NCBI GenBank assembly: GCA_028866015.1
Contig: JAGWIW010000014.1
Span: 1-45,577 of the forward strand
Direction: 5' to 3'
Length of the DNA stretch: 45,577 nt
From: Betaproteobacteria bacterium
GTDB taxonomy: Bacteria; Pseudomonadota; Gammaproteobacteria; Burkholderiales; Ferrovaceae
The notes beneath the pieces were generated by a model. The model was not told the DNA's origin, made no database searches, and saw only the letters and a list, made by a program, of their open reading frames with translations. Both the position numbers and the translations under genes were made by a program. Numbering within the stretch: position 1 is the stretch's first letter; every line of letters starts with the position of its first letter. Positions 1 through 8,702 of the stretch are shown in pieces.

Positions 1-106
1 GGCGAAGCGCAATCTGGCTGGCGAGGCGCCCGAGCACGCGGTCCGTGGCATCGACCACATACCACTCGCGTTGAACGTCTTGCGCCTTGGCTGAAAAGGT
101 TTTCAT
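1..106 (-). CDS. rplM: 50S ribosomal protein L13, N-terminal part (cut by window edge)
   Basis: Only the first 35 codons are present; the gene runs off the left edge. The visible protein begins [20 protein letters not shown] and continues with [10 protein letters not shown], the conserved start of L13, an early-assembling protein of the large ribosomal subunit. The ATG is at 106-104 on the minus strand. A good sigma70-type promoter lies just upstream (140-169). In most proteobacteria rpsI (S9) follows rplM, but that is outside the window. Identification is secure from the N-terminal motif despite the short fragment. Confidence 0.93.
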   Translation of the reverse strand, partial: MKTFSAKAQDVQREWYVVDATDRVLGRLASQIALR

Positions 107-139
107 GACAGCATCGGTCTTTAGTGAAATGAGCCGGCA

Positions 140-169
140 ATTGTAGCTGGCGGGTGCCGCCATTGTCAA
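140..169 (-). promoter_or_regulatory. sigma70-type promoter of rplM
   Basis: On the minus strand, a perfect -35 TTGACA (169-164) and -10 TACAAT (145-140) are separated by 18 bp, about 34 bp before the rplM ATG. This is the best-matching sigma70 promoter in the left part of the window. Confidence 0.72.
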
Positions 170-176
170 TCCGCAT

Positions 177-205
177 TTCAAATCGGCGGACGGGGCCGCT
201 ATAAT
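177..205 (+). promoter_or_regulatory. probable promoter of the osmC-like/trpDC unit
   Basis: A perfect -10 TATAAT is at 200-205 with a weak -35 TTCAAA at 177-182 (17-bp spacer), about 35 bp before the ATG of the OsmC-family gene. It lies back to back with the rplM promoter, so the two may interfere. The -35 matches consensus at only 4 of 6 positions. Confidence 0.5.
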
Positions 206-239
206 CCCTCAGATTACACGGGCAGGAGAACAGGCGGTC

Positions 240-662
240 ATGAAAGCGCGCGTCAAATGGGTCGAGGGCATGAGTTTCCTCGGGGAAAGCGGAAGCGGCC
301 ACACCTTTCTCATGGATGGGGCGCCCGAAGCGGGGGGGCGAAATCTGGGCGTGCGTCCGATGGAGGCTGTCCTGATGGGGGCGGGGGGCTGTACCGCCTT
401 TGACGTGGTGCTGATTCTCAAGCGCTCCCGGGCCGACGTGACCGACTGCGTGGTGGAGCTGGAAGCCGAGCGCGCCGAAACCGACCCCAAAGTGTTCACC
501 AAAATCCACCTGCATTTCATCGTCTCCGGCCGCAACCTGAAGCCCGAACTGGTTGAGCGTGCCCTCAGCCTGTCTGCCGAGAAATACTGTTCGGCCAGCA
601 TCATGCTGGGCAAGACGGCCCTGATCACCCACGATTTCGAAATCCGGGAAGTGGCTCCGTGA
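240..662 (+). CDS. OsmC/Ohr-superfamily protein (YhfA-like)
   Basis: A 140-residue protein of the OsmC superfamily, small homodimeric enzymes that reduce hydroperoxides with a pair of cysteines. The two expected cysteines are visible: Cys51 in GAGGCTAFDV and Cys117 in EKYCSAS. The length and the lack of Ohr-specific N-terminal features suggest the YhfA/general OsmC branch, whose substrate is poorly known. An AGGAG at 224-228 precedes the ATG with a rather long spacer. It overlaps trpD (GTGA at 659-662), so it is probably cotranscribed with trpDC. The family is clear; the physiological role is not. Confidence 0.85.
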   Translation: MKARVKWVEGMSFLGESGSGHTFLMDGAPEAGGRNLGVRPMEAVLMGAGGCTAFDVVLILKRSRADVTDCVVELEAERAETDPKVFTKIHLHFIVSGRNLKPELVERALSLSAEKYCSASIMLGKTALITHDFEIREVAP

Positions 663-1678
663 CCCCCAGGGATGCGCTCAACGCCCTGCTGGCCCGCAAC
701 GACCTGACGCGCGAGCAGATGCTGTCCGTCATGACCGGCATCATGACGGGCGAGACGACCCCGGTGCAGACGGCCGGCATCATCGTCGCCCTGCGCGCCA
801 AGGGGGAAACGGTGACGGAACTGGCAGCGGCAGCCGAAGTGATGCGCGGCTTGTCGGCCGGGGTGGACGCCACGGGACTGGAACACGTGGTGGATACCTG
901 CGGTACCGGCGGCGACGGCATGCACACCTTCAACATTTCCACCACCGCGGCATTCGTGGCTGCGGCTGCCGGCGCCCATGTGGCCAAGCATGGCGGGCGT
1001 TCCGTCTCTTCCACCACCGGCAGTGCCGACGTGCTGGAAGCGCTGGGCATTCCGGTCACCCAGGCCACGCCCGAGGCGGTGGCCCGTTCCCTGCGCGAAT
1101 GCCGCCTGGGGTTCATGTTCGCCCCCACCCACCATACGGCCATGCGGCATTCGGCCTTGGTTCGCCGTGAACTGGGTGTGCGCACCCTGTTCAACCTGCT
1201 GGGGCCCCTCACCAATCCGGCCGGGGCCCCCAACCAGCTGCTGGGCGTGTTCAGCCCTCACCTGACAGGCACCCTGGCCGGCGTGCTGCACCGGCTGGGC
1301 AGCCGCCATGCCCTGGTGGTGCATGGCAGCGACGGACTGGATGAAATCACCCTTTCCGGACCCACCCACGTGGCGGAGCTCAAGGACGGCACGGTGCGCG
1401 AATACCTGCTCGACCCTGCCGAGTTCGGCATCCATCCGGTGCCCCTCAACAGCATCCTGGTGAAAAACGCCCAGGAATCGCGCGAACTGCTGGAAATGGT
1501 CCTGGACAACCGGCCCGGGCCGGCGCTCGAAATCGTGGTACTCAATGCCGGAGCGGCGATCTACGTGGCAGGGCTGGCCCCGGACCTGCGCGAAGGCATT
1601 GCCCGGGCCCGCCAGGTCATTGCCGCCGGGCAGGCGCGGGAACGGCTGGATGCGCTGGTGGCCTGGAGCCAGTCATGA
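659..1678 (+). CDS. trpD: anthranilate phosphoribosyltransferase
   Basis: Transfers the phosphoribosyl group of PRPP to anthranilate, the second step of tryptophan synthesis. The 339-residue length is normal for the family. Motifs seen are the PRPP-binding GTGGDG (82-87), NIST (92-95) and KHGGRSVSS (110-118). The start is a GTG overlapping the stop of the upstream OsmC-like gene in GTGA, implying translational coupling. trpC follows with an ATGA overlap. trpE and trpG, often next to trpD in betaproteobacteria, are not in the window. Confidence 0.96.
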   Translation: MTPRDALNALLARNDLTREQMLSVMTGIMTGETTPVQTAGIIVALRAKGETVTELAAAAEVMRGLSAGVDATGLEHVVDTCGTGGDGMHTFNISTTAAFVAAAAGAHVAKHGGRSVSSTTGSADVLEALGIPVTQATPEAVARSLRECRLGFMFAPTHHTAMRHSALVRRELGVRTLFNLLGPLTNPAGAPNQLLGVFSPHLTGTLAGVLHRLGSRHALVVHGSDGLDEITLSGPTHVAELKDGTVREYLLDPAEFGIHPVPLNSILVKNAQESRELLEMVLDNRPGPALEIVVLNAGAAIYVAGLAPDLREGIARARQVIAAGQARERLDALVAWSQS

Positions 1679-2466
1679 GTACGGTGCTGGACCGAATCCT
1701 GGCCACCAAGGCGCAGGAAGTGGCGGCAGCCTCGCGCCGCGTGCCGCTCGCAGCGCTCCGTGAGGCCGCAGGAAAAGCCCCGCCCGCGCGTGATTTCGAA
1801 GGGGCGCTGCGCTCCCGGGTGGCCAGCGGCCGGGCGGCGGTCATCGCCGAAATCAAGAAGGCGAGTCCCAGCAAGGGTATCCTGCGTGAGGACTTTCATC
1901 CCGACGCGATTGCCGCCAGCTACGAACGCCATGGGGCCGCCTGCCTGTCCGTGCTGACCGACCGCGACTACTTCCAGGGCGCCCCGGAATTCCTGCAGCA
2001 GGCACGTGCCGCCTGCGCCCTGCCGGTGCTGCGCAAGGATTTCATCGTGGACCCCTACCAGGTGTACGAGTCCCGCGCCATGGGGGCAGACGCGATCCTG
2101 CTCATCGTGGCCGCCCTGGCGCAGCCGGACCTGGAAGCGCTGGCCGCCCTGGCGCAAGGGCTGGGCCTGGCGGTTCTGGTGGAAGTGCATGACGGCGAAG
2201 AGCTGCAGCGCGCGCTCCGGCTCGACACCCCCCTGGTGGGCATCAACAACCGCAACCTGCGCACCTTCGAAACCCGCCTGGAAACCACCTGGACGTTGTC
2301 GGCCCAGGTGCCGGCGGGACGTCTGCCGATCACTGAAAGCGGCATCGCTACCCGCGAAGATGTCGCTGCCATGCGCGCCCGGGGTGTGCACGCCTTCCTG
2401 GTGGGTGAAACGTTCATGCGGGCCCGGGATCCAGGGGAAGCGCTGGAAGCCCTGTTCGGATCCTGA
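1675..2466 (+). CDS. trpC: indole-3-glycerol phosphate synthase
   Basis: Closes the indole ring by decarboxylative cyclisation of the carboxyphenylamino-deoxyribulose phosphate intermediate in tryptophan synthesis. It is a single-domain TIM barrel of 263 residues, not fused to TrpF. Signature segments are [12 protein letters not shown] (58-69), [23 protein letters not shown] and ITESGI near the C-terminus, covering the catalytic Lys/Glu/Asn positions of the family. The ATG overlaps the trpD stop (ATGA). No clear terminator follows before the RND operon, only a 4-bp GCCC/GGGC stem. Confidence 0.96.
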   Translation: MSTVLDRILATKAQEVAAASRRVPLAALREAAGKAPPARDFEGALRSRVASGRAAVIAEIKKASPSKGILREDFHPDAIAASYERHGAACLSVLTDRDYFQGAPEFLQQARAACALPVLRKDFIVDPYQVYESRAMGADAILLIVAALAQPDLEALAALAQGLGLAVLVEVHDGEELQRALRLDTPLVGINNRNLRTFETRLETTWTLSAQVPAGRLPITESGIATREDVAAMRARGVHAFLVGETFMRARDPGEALEALFGS

Positions 2467-2550
2467 GGCGTTTTCCTGCTGCCCTGCGGGCTGTTGCCAC
2501 TACAATTGGTTACAGCAGGGGGCCCGGATGATGGCAGAATCTGCGGTTTG

Positions 2551-2568
2551 GCCGGGGGTACCCCCGGC
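2551..2568. repeat. 18-bp perfect palindrome upstream of the RND operon
   Basis: GCCGGGGGTACCCCCGGC is a perfect 18-bp palindrome in the 128-bp gap between trpC and the RND permease, 26 bp before the permease ATG. No T-run follows, so it is not a standard terminator. It could be an operator for a dimeric repressor or an RNA hairpin near the ribosome-binding site. No regulator gene is adjacent. Confidence 0.45.
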
Positions 2569-2594
2569 GCGTTGTTAAGATAGGGATAACCGTT

Positions 2595-5500
2595 ATGATG
2601 TCTTGGGTCGTCAAGCTGGCACTGAGCCGCGCGTACACGTTCATCGTGTTCGCGCTGCTGATTCTGCTGGCCGGGGTGTTTTCCATCCTGCGCACGCCCA
2701 CGGACATTTTCCCGGACATCCGCATCCCGGTCATCAGCGCCGTCTGGACCTATGCCGGGCTCTCGCCGGAAGACATGTCAGGCCGCGTCCTGTATGCCTA
2801 CGAACGTTACCTGACATCCACCGTCAACGACATCGAGCACATCGAGTCCACGTCCCTGCCGGGCTACGGCATCGTCAAGATCTTCTTCCAGCCCACCGTG
2901 GACATCCGTACGGCCACGGCCCAGGTGACTTCCATTTCCCAGACCATCCTGAAGTTCATGCCACCCGGCATCACGCCGCCGCTGATCCTCAACTACAACG
3001 CGGCCACCGTGCCGATCCTGCAGATCGCCTTGTCGAGCCCCACCATCCCTGAGCAGAAGCTGTTCGACTGGGGGCAGAACTTCATCCGTCCGCAGCTCGC
3101 CACCGTGCCCGGCAGCGCCATGACTTCCCCTTATGGCGGCAAGGTGCGGCAGATCCAGATCGATCTGGATCCCCAGGCCATGCAGTCCAAGGGCGTGTCC
3201 CCAACGGACGTGAGCGATGCGCTGGCGGCCCAGAACCTGATCATTCCGGCTGGAACCGAAAAGATCGGGAAATTCGAGTACAACATCAAGATCAACGACA
3301 GCCCGGACGAGTTTGAGGTTCTCAACAACATCCCTGTCAAGACCATCACCAACCATTCCCCCATCAAGCAGGCAGGTACCAGCACCATTTTCCTGCGCGA
3401 TGTGGCGCACGTTCGCGACGGCTACCCGCCGCAAATCAATATCGTGCGCGTGGATGGCCGTCGTGCGGTGCTGTTGACCGTGCTCAAGAACGGGTCGGCA
3501 TCCACCCTGGACATCATTTCCGGCGTGCGCGGCAAGCTGCCCCTGCTCAAGGAAACCTTGCCCTCTGACCTCAAGCTCAGTCCGCTGGCCGACCAGTCGA
3601 TTTTCGTGAAGGCGGCCATTTCCGGGGTGGTGCGTGAAGCTGTCATCGCAGCCCTGCTCACCAGCCTCATGATCCTGCTGTTCCTGGGAAGCTGGCGTTC
3701 CACCCTCATCATCGCGGCTTCCATCCCCCTGGCGATTCTCTTTTCCATCGCCTGCCTGTCGGCCCTGGGCGAAACCATGAATGTCATGACCCTGGGTGGC
3801 CTCGCGCTGGCCGTGGGTATTCTGGTGGACGATGCCACGGTGATGATCGAAAACATCAACCACCACCTGGAATTCGGCAAGGACGTACGTACCGCCATCA
3901 TTGATGGCGCGAGCCAGATCGTGCAGCCGGCTTTCGTGTCCACGTTCAGCATCTGCATCGTGTTCATTCCGATGTTTTTCCTGACCGGCGTATCGCGCTA
4001 CCTGTTTGTGCCCATGGCGGAAGCCGTGGTGTTTGCCATGATCGCGTCCTTCATCCTGTCGCAGACGTTTGTGCCGACGGTAGCCAATTTCCTGCTCAAG
4101 GCGCACAGCGAAGCCCCTCATGCCTCGCTGCACGATCAGTGGGTGATGGACCCCACCCACCGCAAAAAGCCTTTTCCGCACCAGATCAAATACGCTCTGG
4201 CAGCCTTTCAGCGCGGTTTCGAAGCGCGCTTTTCCCAGGTACGTCATGGCTACGCCCGGCTGTTGCAGGCGGCCGTAAACCGGCGCAAGGTGTTCATCCC
4301 CGCGTTCATGGCGGTCGTGCTGTCGTCCTTTGCCCTGCTGCCGTTCCTGGGGCGCAATTTCTTCCCCGACCTGGACTCCGGACAGATCAAGATGCACGTC
4401 CGCGCCCAGGTGGGTACGCGGGTGGAGGAGACAGCCAGCCTGTTCGACAAGATCGAGGAGGTCATCCGCCAGGAAATTCCCCGCGACCAGCTGGACAACA
4501 TCGTGGACAACATCGGCCTGACCGTGAGCGGCATCAATACCGCCTACAGCAACACGGGAACCATCGGTCCGGAAGATGGCGACATCCTGATTTCCCTGAA
4601 CGAAAACCACAGCCCCACGGCCGGCCTCATCAAGCGGCTGCGCACGGTCCTGCCGGAAAAATTTCCCGGCACTTCCTTTGCCTTCCTGCCGGCAGACATC
4701 GTGAGCCAGATTCTCAACTTTGGCGCGCCGGCCCCCATCGATCTCCAGATCAAGGGACCCAATCATGACGCCAACCTGGCCTATATCGGCAGGATGCTGC
4801 GGCGGGTCCAGCACATCAACGGCATTGCCGACGCCCGCATCCAGCAGTCGGCCAACTATCCCCAGTTTGATGTGGATGTGGACCGCACGCGGGCCCAGAC
4901 GCTGGGCGTGACGGAACGCGACGTGTCGAGCAACCTGATGGCCACGCTCTCCGGAAGTTTCCAGATTGCGCCCACTTTCTGGCTCAATCCGCGCAACGGC
5001 GTGTCCTATCCGATCGTGGTGCAGACCCCGCAGTACCGCATTGACAGCCTGTCTGCCCTGGAAAACGTGCCCATCACGGTCAAGAATGCGAAACCGCTCT
5101 CTTCCGTGGGCCAGGCCGGTACCGCGCGCGACCTGCAGCGCATGCAGGTGCTGGGCGGATTGGCCACCATCACCCGTGACGTGACTGAAGCGGTGGTCAC
5201 CCACTACGCCATCCAGCCTTCCTTTGACATTTATGCGGCGATCCAGGGAGTGGACCTGGGTTCCGTGGCCAACGACATACACCAGCTGGTTGAGAAGCAC
5301 CGTTCTGAAATTCCCAAGGGCGCCACGGTCCAGGTCCTGGGTCAGGTGCCCATCATGGAGAAATCCTTCACCGGGTTGCTGCTCGGGTTGGTGGCGTCGA
5401 TCCTGCTCATCTATCTGCTGATCGTGGTGAACTTCCAGTCCTGGCTTGACCCGTTCGTGATCATCACGGCGCTGCCTTCCGCCTTGGCCGGCATCATCTG

Positions 5501-5918
5501 GATGCTGTTCATGACGCACACCACTTTGTCGGTGCCGGCGCTGACGGGGGCCATCATGTGCATGGGCGTGGCCACCGCCAACAGCATTCTGGTAGTGAGC
5601 TTTGCGCGCGAGCGCCTGCACATCACGCACGATTCCGCCAAGGCCGCGGTGGAGGCGGGCTTCACCCGTTTCCGCCCGGTGTTGATGACGGCGCTGGCCA
5701 TGATCATCGGCATGCTGCCCATGGCGCTGGGCCTGGGCGACGGCGGTGAGCAGAACGCGCCGCTGGGACGTGCCGTGATTGGCGGGCTGACCATCGCCAC
5801 CCTCAGTACCCTGATTTTCGTGCCCGTGGTTTTCAGCCTGGTGCACGCCAAGGACAAATTTCATTCCCATCATGAAGGGGAAGACCTCGACGCCACAGGA
5901 GAGCCGCATGCAACATGA
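2595..5918 (+). CDS. RND-family efflux pump inner membrane permease
   Basis: An AcrB-like, proton-driven permease of the resistance-nodulation-division superfamily; 1107 residues, somewhat longer than AcrB. It has the usual layout: one N-terminal membrane helix, a large periplasmic loop, helices 2-6, a repeat of this pattern and a final helix bundle. The paired acidic residues of the proton relay are Asp412-Asp413 in GILVDDATVMIEN. The C-terminal cytoplasmic tail is His/acidic-rich (HSHHEGEDLD). The gene order is permease-adaptor-outer membrane factor with overlapping ends, so the three form one pump. Sequence type resembles multidrug (HAE1) rather than heavy-metal (HME) permeases, but the substrate cannot be read from sequence. 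Confidence 0.93.
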   Translation: MMSWVVKLALSRAYTFIVFALLILLAGVFSILRTPTDIFPDIRIPVISAVWTYAGLSPEDMSGRVLYAYERYLTSTVNDIEHIESTSLPGYGIVKIFFQPTVDIRTATAQVTSISQTILKFMPPGITPPLILNYNAATVPILQIALSSPTIPEQKLFDWGQNFIRPQLATVPGSAMTSPYGGKVRQIQIDLDPQAMQSKGVSPTDVSDALAAQNLIIPAGTEKIGKFEYNIKINDSPDEFEVLNNIPVKTITNHSPIKQAGTSTIFLRDVAHVRDGYPPQINIVRVDGRRAVLLTVLKNGSASTLDIISGVRGKLPLLKETLPSDLKLSPLADQSIFVKAAISGVVREAVIAALLTSLMILLFLGSWRSTLIIAASIPLAILFSIACLSALGETMNVMTLGGLALAVGILVDDATVMIENINHHLEFGKDVRTAIIDGASQIVQPAFVSTFSICIVFIPMFFLTGVSRYLFVPMAEAVVFAMIASFILSQTFVPTVANFLLKAHSEAPHASLHDQWVMDPTHRKKPFPHQIKYALAAFQRGFEARFSQVRHGYARLLQAAVNRRKVFIPAFMAVVLSSFALLPFLGRNFFPDLDSGQIKMHVRAQVGTRVEETASLFDKIEEVIRQEIPRDQLDNIVDNIGLTVSGINTAYSNTGTIGPEDGDILISLNENHSPTAGLIKRLRTVLPEKFPGTSFAFLPADIVSQILNFGAPAPIDLQIKGPNHDANLAYIGRMLRRVQHINGIADARIQQSANYPQFDVDVDRTRAQTLGVTERDVSSNLMATLSGSFQIAPTFWLNPRNGVSYPIVVQTPQYRIDSLSALENVPITVKNAKPLSSVGQAGTARDLQRMQVLGGLATITRDVTEAVVTHYAIQPSFDIYAAIQGVDLGSVANDIHQLVEKHRSEIPKGATVQVLGQVPIMEKSFTGLLLGLVASILLIYLLIVVNFQSWLDPFVIITALPSALAGIIWMLFMTHTTLSVPALTGAIMCMGVATANSILVVSFARERLHITHDSAKAAVEAGFTRFRPVLMTALAMIIGMLPMALGLGDGGEQNAPLGRAVIGGLTIATLSTLIFVPVVFSLVHAKDKFHSHHEGEDLDATGEPHAT

Positions 5919-7101
5919 GCCGGAGCTGAATGAAGGATTGACGCCGGAAGTGAAGGCGCGGCTGAAGCGCGCCGGCGTGATCGCCCTGGCCCTGGCGCTG
6001 ATCATCGTGGCCTGGGGATTGTTCACCCGTTACCGCGAAAGCCATGAAACCAACACCTGGACGCAGCAGCAGGCCATTCCCGCCGTGAGCGTGATTTCGC
6101 CGCACCACGGCAAGGCCATACGCACGCTCATCCTGCCCGGAAGCCTGCAGCCCTACATCGATGCCCCCATCCTGGCCCGGGTGGACGGCTACCTGCTGCG
6201 CTGGTACCACGACATCGGCGCGCATGTGAAAGCAGGGGAGTTGCTGGCAGAAATCGATACCCCGGAACTGGATCACCAACTCGACCAGGCCAAGGCTGAC
6301 CTTGCCAGTGCCGTCGCCAACCAGCAACTGGCTGAAGTCACGGCCAAGCGCTGGCTCCACCTGCTTGCCACGGACTCCGTATCCAAGCAGGATACCGACC
6401 AGAAGGTGGCCGATCTCGCGGCCCGCAAGGCAGCGGTCGATGCCGCTCGTGCCAACGTGCAGCGCATCGAGGCCTTCGAAAACTTCAAGCGCGTGGTGGC
6501 CCCTTTCAACGGCGTGATCACGGCGCGCAAGACCGATGTGGGTGCGCTCATCAGCGCCGGCAGCGGCACCGAGCTGTTCAACGTGGCCACGCTCGATCCG
6601 CTGCGCCTGTACGTGCCAGTGCCCCAGTATTACACCCGACAGATCCAGGTGGGCATGCTGGCAACCCTGACCGTACCGGAACATCCCGGCATGGATTTCA
6701 AGGCCAAGCTGGTGCGCACTTCAGGTTCCATCAGCGGCAATTCCGGCACCCTGCTGGTTGAATTGTCTGTGGACAACAAACAGGGGTTGCTCACACCCGG
6801 CAGTTACGCCGAAGTGAAGTTTGAGTTGCCGCAAAACGCCTCCATCCAGCGCGTGCCTGCCAGCGCCCTCATCCTGCGTACGGAAGGCGTGCACCTGGCC
6901 CTGCTTCAGTCTGACAACCACGTCAAGCTCAAGAAAGTGGTGGTGGGTCGTGATTTCGGTTCCGAAGTGGAAGTGCTGTCGGGGCTCGAACCCGGTGACC
7001 GCATCGTGGACAGCCCGCCCGATTCCCTGGAGGACGGTGACCTGGTGCGCGTGATGGCTTCAGCCGCACCAAAGGCTGCCGCAGAAGGAAAAGGCAAATG
7101 A
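5908..7101 (+). CDS. RND efflux periplasmic adaptor (membrane fusion protein)
   Basis: The HlyD/AcrA-type periplasmic adaptor that joins the RND permease to the outer membrane channel. I place the start at the ATG at 5908, which has an AGGAG six bases before it; an ATG at 5872 would add 12 residues and overlap the permease more deeply. The resulting 397-residue protein has a membrane anchor at about 22-40, a lipoyl-like half motif (PILARVDGYLLRWYHDIGAHVKAGELLAEID), a helical hairpin, the second half motif (VVAPFNGVITARKTDVGALI), a beta-barrel and a membrane-proximal domain. It overlaps the permease by 11 bases and the next gene by 4. Confidence 0.92.
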   Translation: MQHEPELNEGLTPEVKARLKRAGVIALALALIIVAWGLFTRYRESHETNTWTQQQAIPAVSVISPHHGKAIRTLILPGSLQPYIDAPILARVDGYLLRWYHDIGAHVKAGELLAEIDTPELDHQLDQAKADLASAVANQQLAEVTAKRWLHLLATDSVSKQDTDQKVADLAARKAAVDAARANVQRIEAFENFKRVVAPFNGVITARKTDVGALISAGSGTELFNVATLDPLRLYVPVPQYYTRQIQVGMLATLTVPEHPGMDFKAKLVRTSGSISGNSGTLLVELSVDNKQGLLTPGSYAEVKFELPQNASIQRVPASALILRTEGVHLALLQSDNHVKLKKVVVGRDFGSEVEVLSGLEPGDRIVDSPPDSLEDGDLVRVMASAAPKAAAEGKGK

Positions 7102-8492
7102 GGGGACTCCGTGCGGCAGCGCTTGCGGCCGTGCTGCTTTCGGGCTGCTCGCTGATTCCTGACTATTCCAGGCCGGATGTGCCCATGGCTCCTGCGTTCA
7201 AAGAGGAAGGGCCCTGGCATGTGGCTCACCCTGCGGACCAGGCTTCCCGCGGAGCATGGTGGACCGTGTTCCGGGATCCGTTGCTGGACGGCATGGAAAA
7301 GCAGCTCGAGACCGGCAGCTTTGAGCTGGCAGCTGCCCTGGCCCGTTACGACGCAGCCAATGCGTACTTTTCCGAGCAGCATGCCCGTTTGTATCCGGAA
7401 ATCGACGCGGTGGGCAACCTGCAAACCAACCGCGAATCCGTCAATCGTCCCCTGCGCGGGCCCAGCCTGCCCAATGTCTACGGCAACACGGCGCTGGGCG
7501 TGGGCTCGCTGTACGAAATCGACTTGTGGGGCCACATCCGCAGCGCCGTCACCTCGGCTGAAGCCCTGGCCGAAGCCAGCCGCCAGGATGTGGAATCCGT
7601 GCGGCTCAGCCTGCAGGCACAGCTGGCCGCCAACTATTTCCAGTTGCGGGGGCTTGATTCACAGATCCAGCTCTATACCGATTCCATCCAGGCCTATCAG
7701 AGCGAACTCCAGCTGATGCAGCGCCGCCACGATGAAGGCATCGTGTCCGGCCTCGATGTGGCGCGTTCCCAGACGCTGCTGGAAGAAACCGAAGCGCTCA
7801 AGTTCAAGGCCATGTCCCAGCGCGCGCTCTACGAACACGCCATTGCGGCGCTGCTGGGCCAGTCGCCCTCGGCGTTTTCCATTGCGCCGCAGCCCCTGGC
7901 CTCGGTGTACCCGGAGGTTCCGGCCACCATTCCGTCCCAGGTGCTGCAGCGTCGTCCGGACATCGCGGCCGCCGAGCGGCGCGTGGTGGCAGCCAACGCC
8001 AACGTCGGCGTGGCGCGCGCCGCATTCTTTCCGGAAATTTCACTGGGTGCCATCGGCGGCTTCCAGAACACCGGCAACGGCGCCCTGCTGACGGCGCCCA
8101 ACAGTTTCTGGACACTCGGCCCCCTGGCGTTTTTCAACATTTTCGATGCCGGGTTGCGTGAGGCGGCCGTCAAGCAGGCCATGGCGCAAACGGGCGAGGC
8201 GGCGGCCATTTACCGCAACACCGTGCTCACCGCCTTCAAGGAAGTGGAAGACAATCTGGCGAAGCTGCATTACCTGAGTGAGCAGCATGCCCACCAGCTC
8301 GCGGCCGTGGCTGCAGCGCGCCACACGTATGACATTGCCACCAACCGCTATCGCGAAGGCGTGGTCAGCTACCTTGAAGTGATCGACGCGGAAAACGCCA
8401 AGCTGCGCACGGAGCGCGTGGAGCTGGACGTGCGCACGGCGCGCGTGGAAGCCAGCGTCGGCCTCATCCGCGCCATCGGCGGCGCCTGGTAA
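7098..8492 (+). CDS. outer membrane efflux lipoprotein (NodT/TolC family)
   Basis: Outer membrane factor of the tripartite pump, a trimeric channel with a periplasmic alpha-barrel. The 464-residue protein starts with a lipoprotein signal, lipobox LLSGC with Cys17 as the lipidation site, followed by the typical SLIPDYSRPDVPMAP and later RRPDIAAAERRVVAANANVGVARAAFFPEI. Two outer-membrane-efflux repeats are recognisable. The ATG overlaps the adaptor stop (ATGA). This confirms a complete permease-adaptor-channel operon. Confidence 0.93.
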   Translation: MRGLRAAALAAVLLSGCSLIPDYSRPDVPMAPAFKEEGPWHVAHPADQASRGAWWTVFRDPLLDGMEKQLETGSFELAAALARYDAANAYFSEQHARLYPEIDAVGNLQTNRESVNRPLRGPSLPNVYGNTALGVGSLYEIDLWGHIRSAVTSAEALAEASRQDVESVRLSLQAQLAANYFQLRGLDSQIQLYTDSIQAYQSELQLMQRRHDEGIVSGLDVARSQTLLEETEALKFKAMSQRALYEHAIAALLGQSPSAFSIAPQPLASVYPEVPATIPSQVLQRRPDIAAAERRVVAANANVGVARAAFFPEISLGAIGGFQNTGNGALLTAPNSFWTLGPLAFFNIFDAGLREAAVKQAMAQTGEAAAIYRNTVLTAFKEVEDNLAKLHYLSEQHAHQLAAVAAARHTYDIATNRYREGVVSYLEVIDAENAKLRTERVELDVRTARVEASVGLIRAIGGAW

Positions 8493-8567
8493 GGTGCGCC
8501 TGGCACGCAGCGCGGCCCTGATCCGGTTTCTTTCTGCCTGATTCATCCATCTTGTGTTGCAAAAATG

Positions 8568-8590
8568 ACGCAGCCGTCATCAGGCTGCGT
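8568..8590 (+). terminator. stem-loop after the RND operon
   Basis: ACGCAGCC (8568-8575) and GGCTGCGT (8583-8590) form an 8-bp stem with a 7-base loop, 76 bases after the outer membrane lipoprotein stop. No clear U-tract follows, so it is a weak terminator candidate; it sits immediately before the Pho box of the first porin. Confidence 0.4.
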
Positions 8591-8591
8591 T

Positions 8592-8636
8592 CTGTCATCG
8601 CCATTTAACCAAACTGTCACATTCGCTCCCTAGTAT
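8592..8636 (+). promoter_or_regulatory. Pho box and -10 element of the first porin
   Basis: CTGTCAT (8592-8598), ATTTAAC (8603-8609) and CTGTCAC (8614-8620) are spaced exactly 11 bp apart, the PhoB repeat spacing. A -10-like TAGTAT (8631-8636) follows 10 bp after the last repeat, the geometry of the E. coli phoA promoter, where the Pho box replaces the -35. The outer repeats match consensus at all seven positions; the middle one is weak. The porin ATG is at 8703. This predicts induction on phosphate limitation. Confidence 0.72.
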
Positions 8637-8702
8637 CGCCAAGGTCAGTCGGACGGCCCGGCCGCCGATGGAATGACATCAATAATTCATGGAGCGAAAC
8701 GA

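Noticed and set aside
2467-2510. Terminator after trpC
   Set aside because: Only a 4-bp GCCC/GGGC stem without a U-tract is present.
2778-6026. A 1082-codon open frame antisense to the RND permease gene
   Set aside because: It is rich in His, Gly, Gln and Arg, has no recognisable domain and mirrors the codon bias of the real, well-motifed permease on the other strand.
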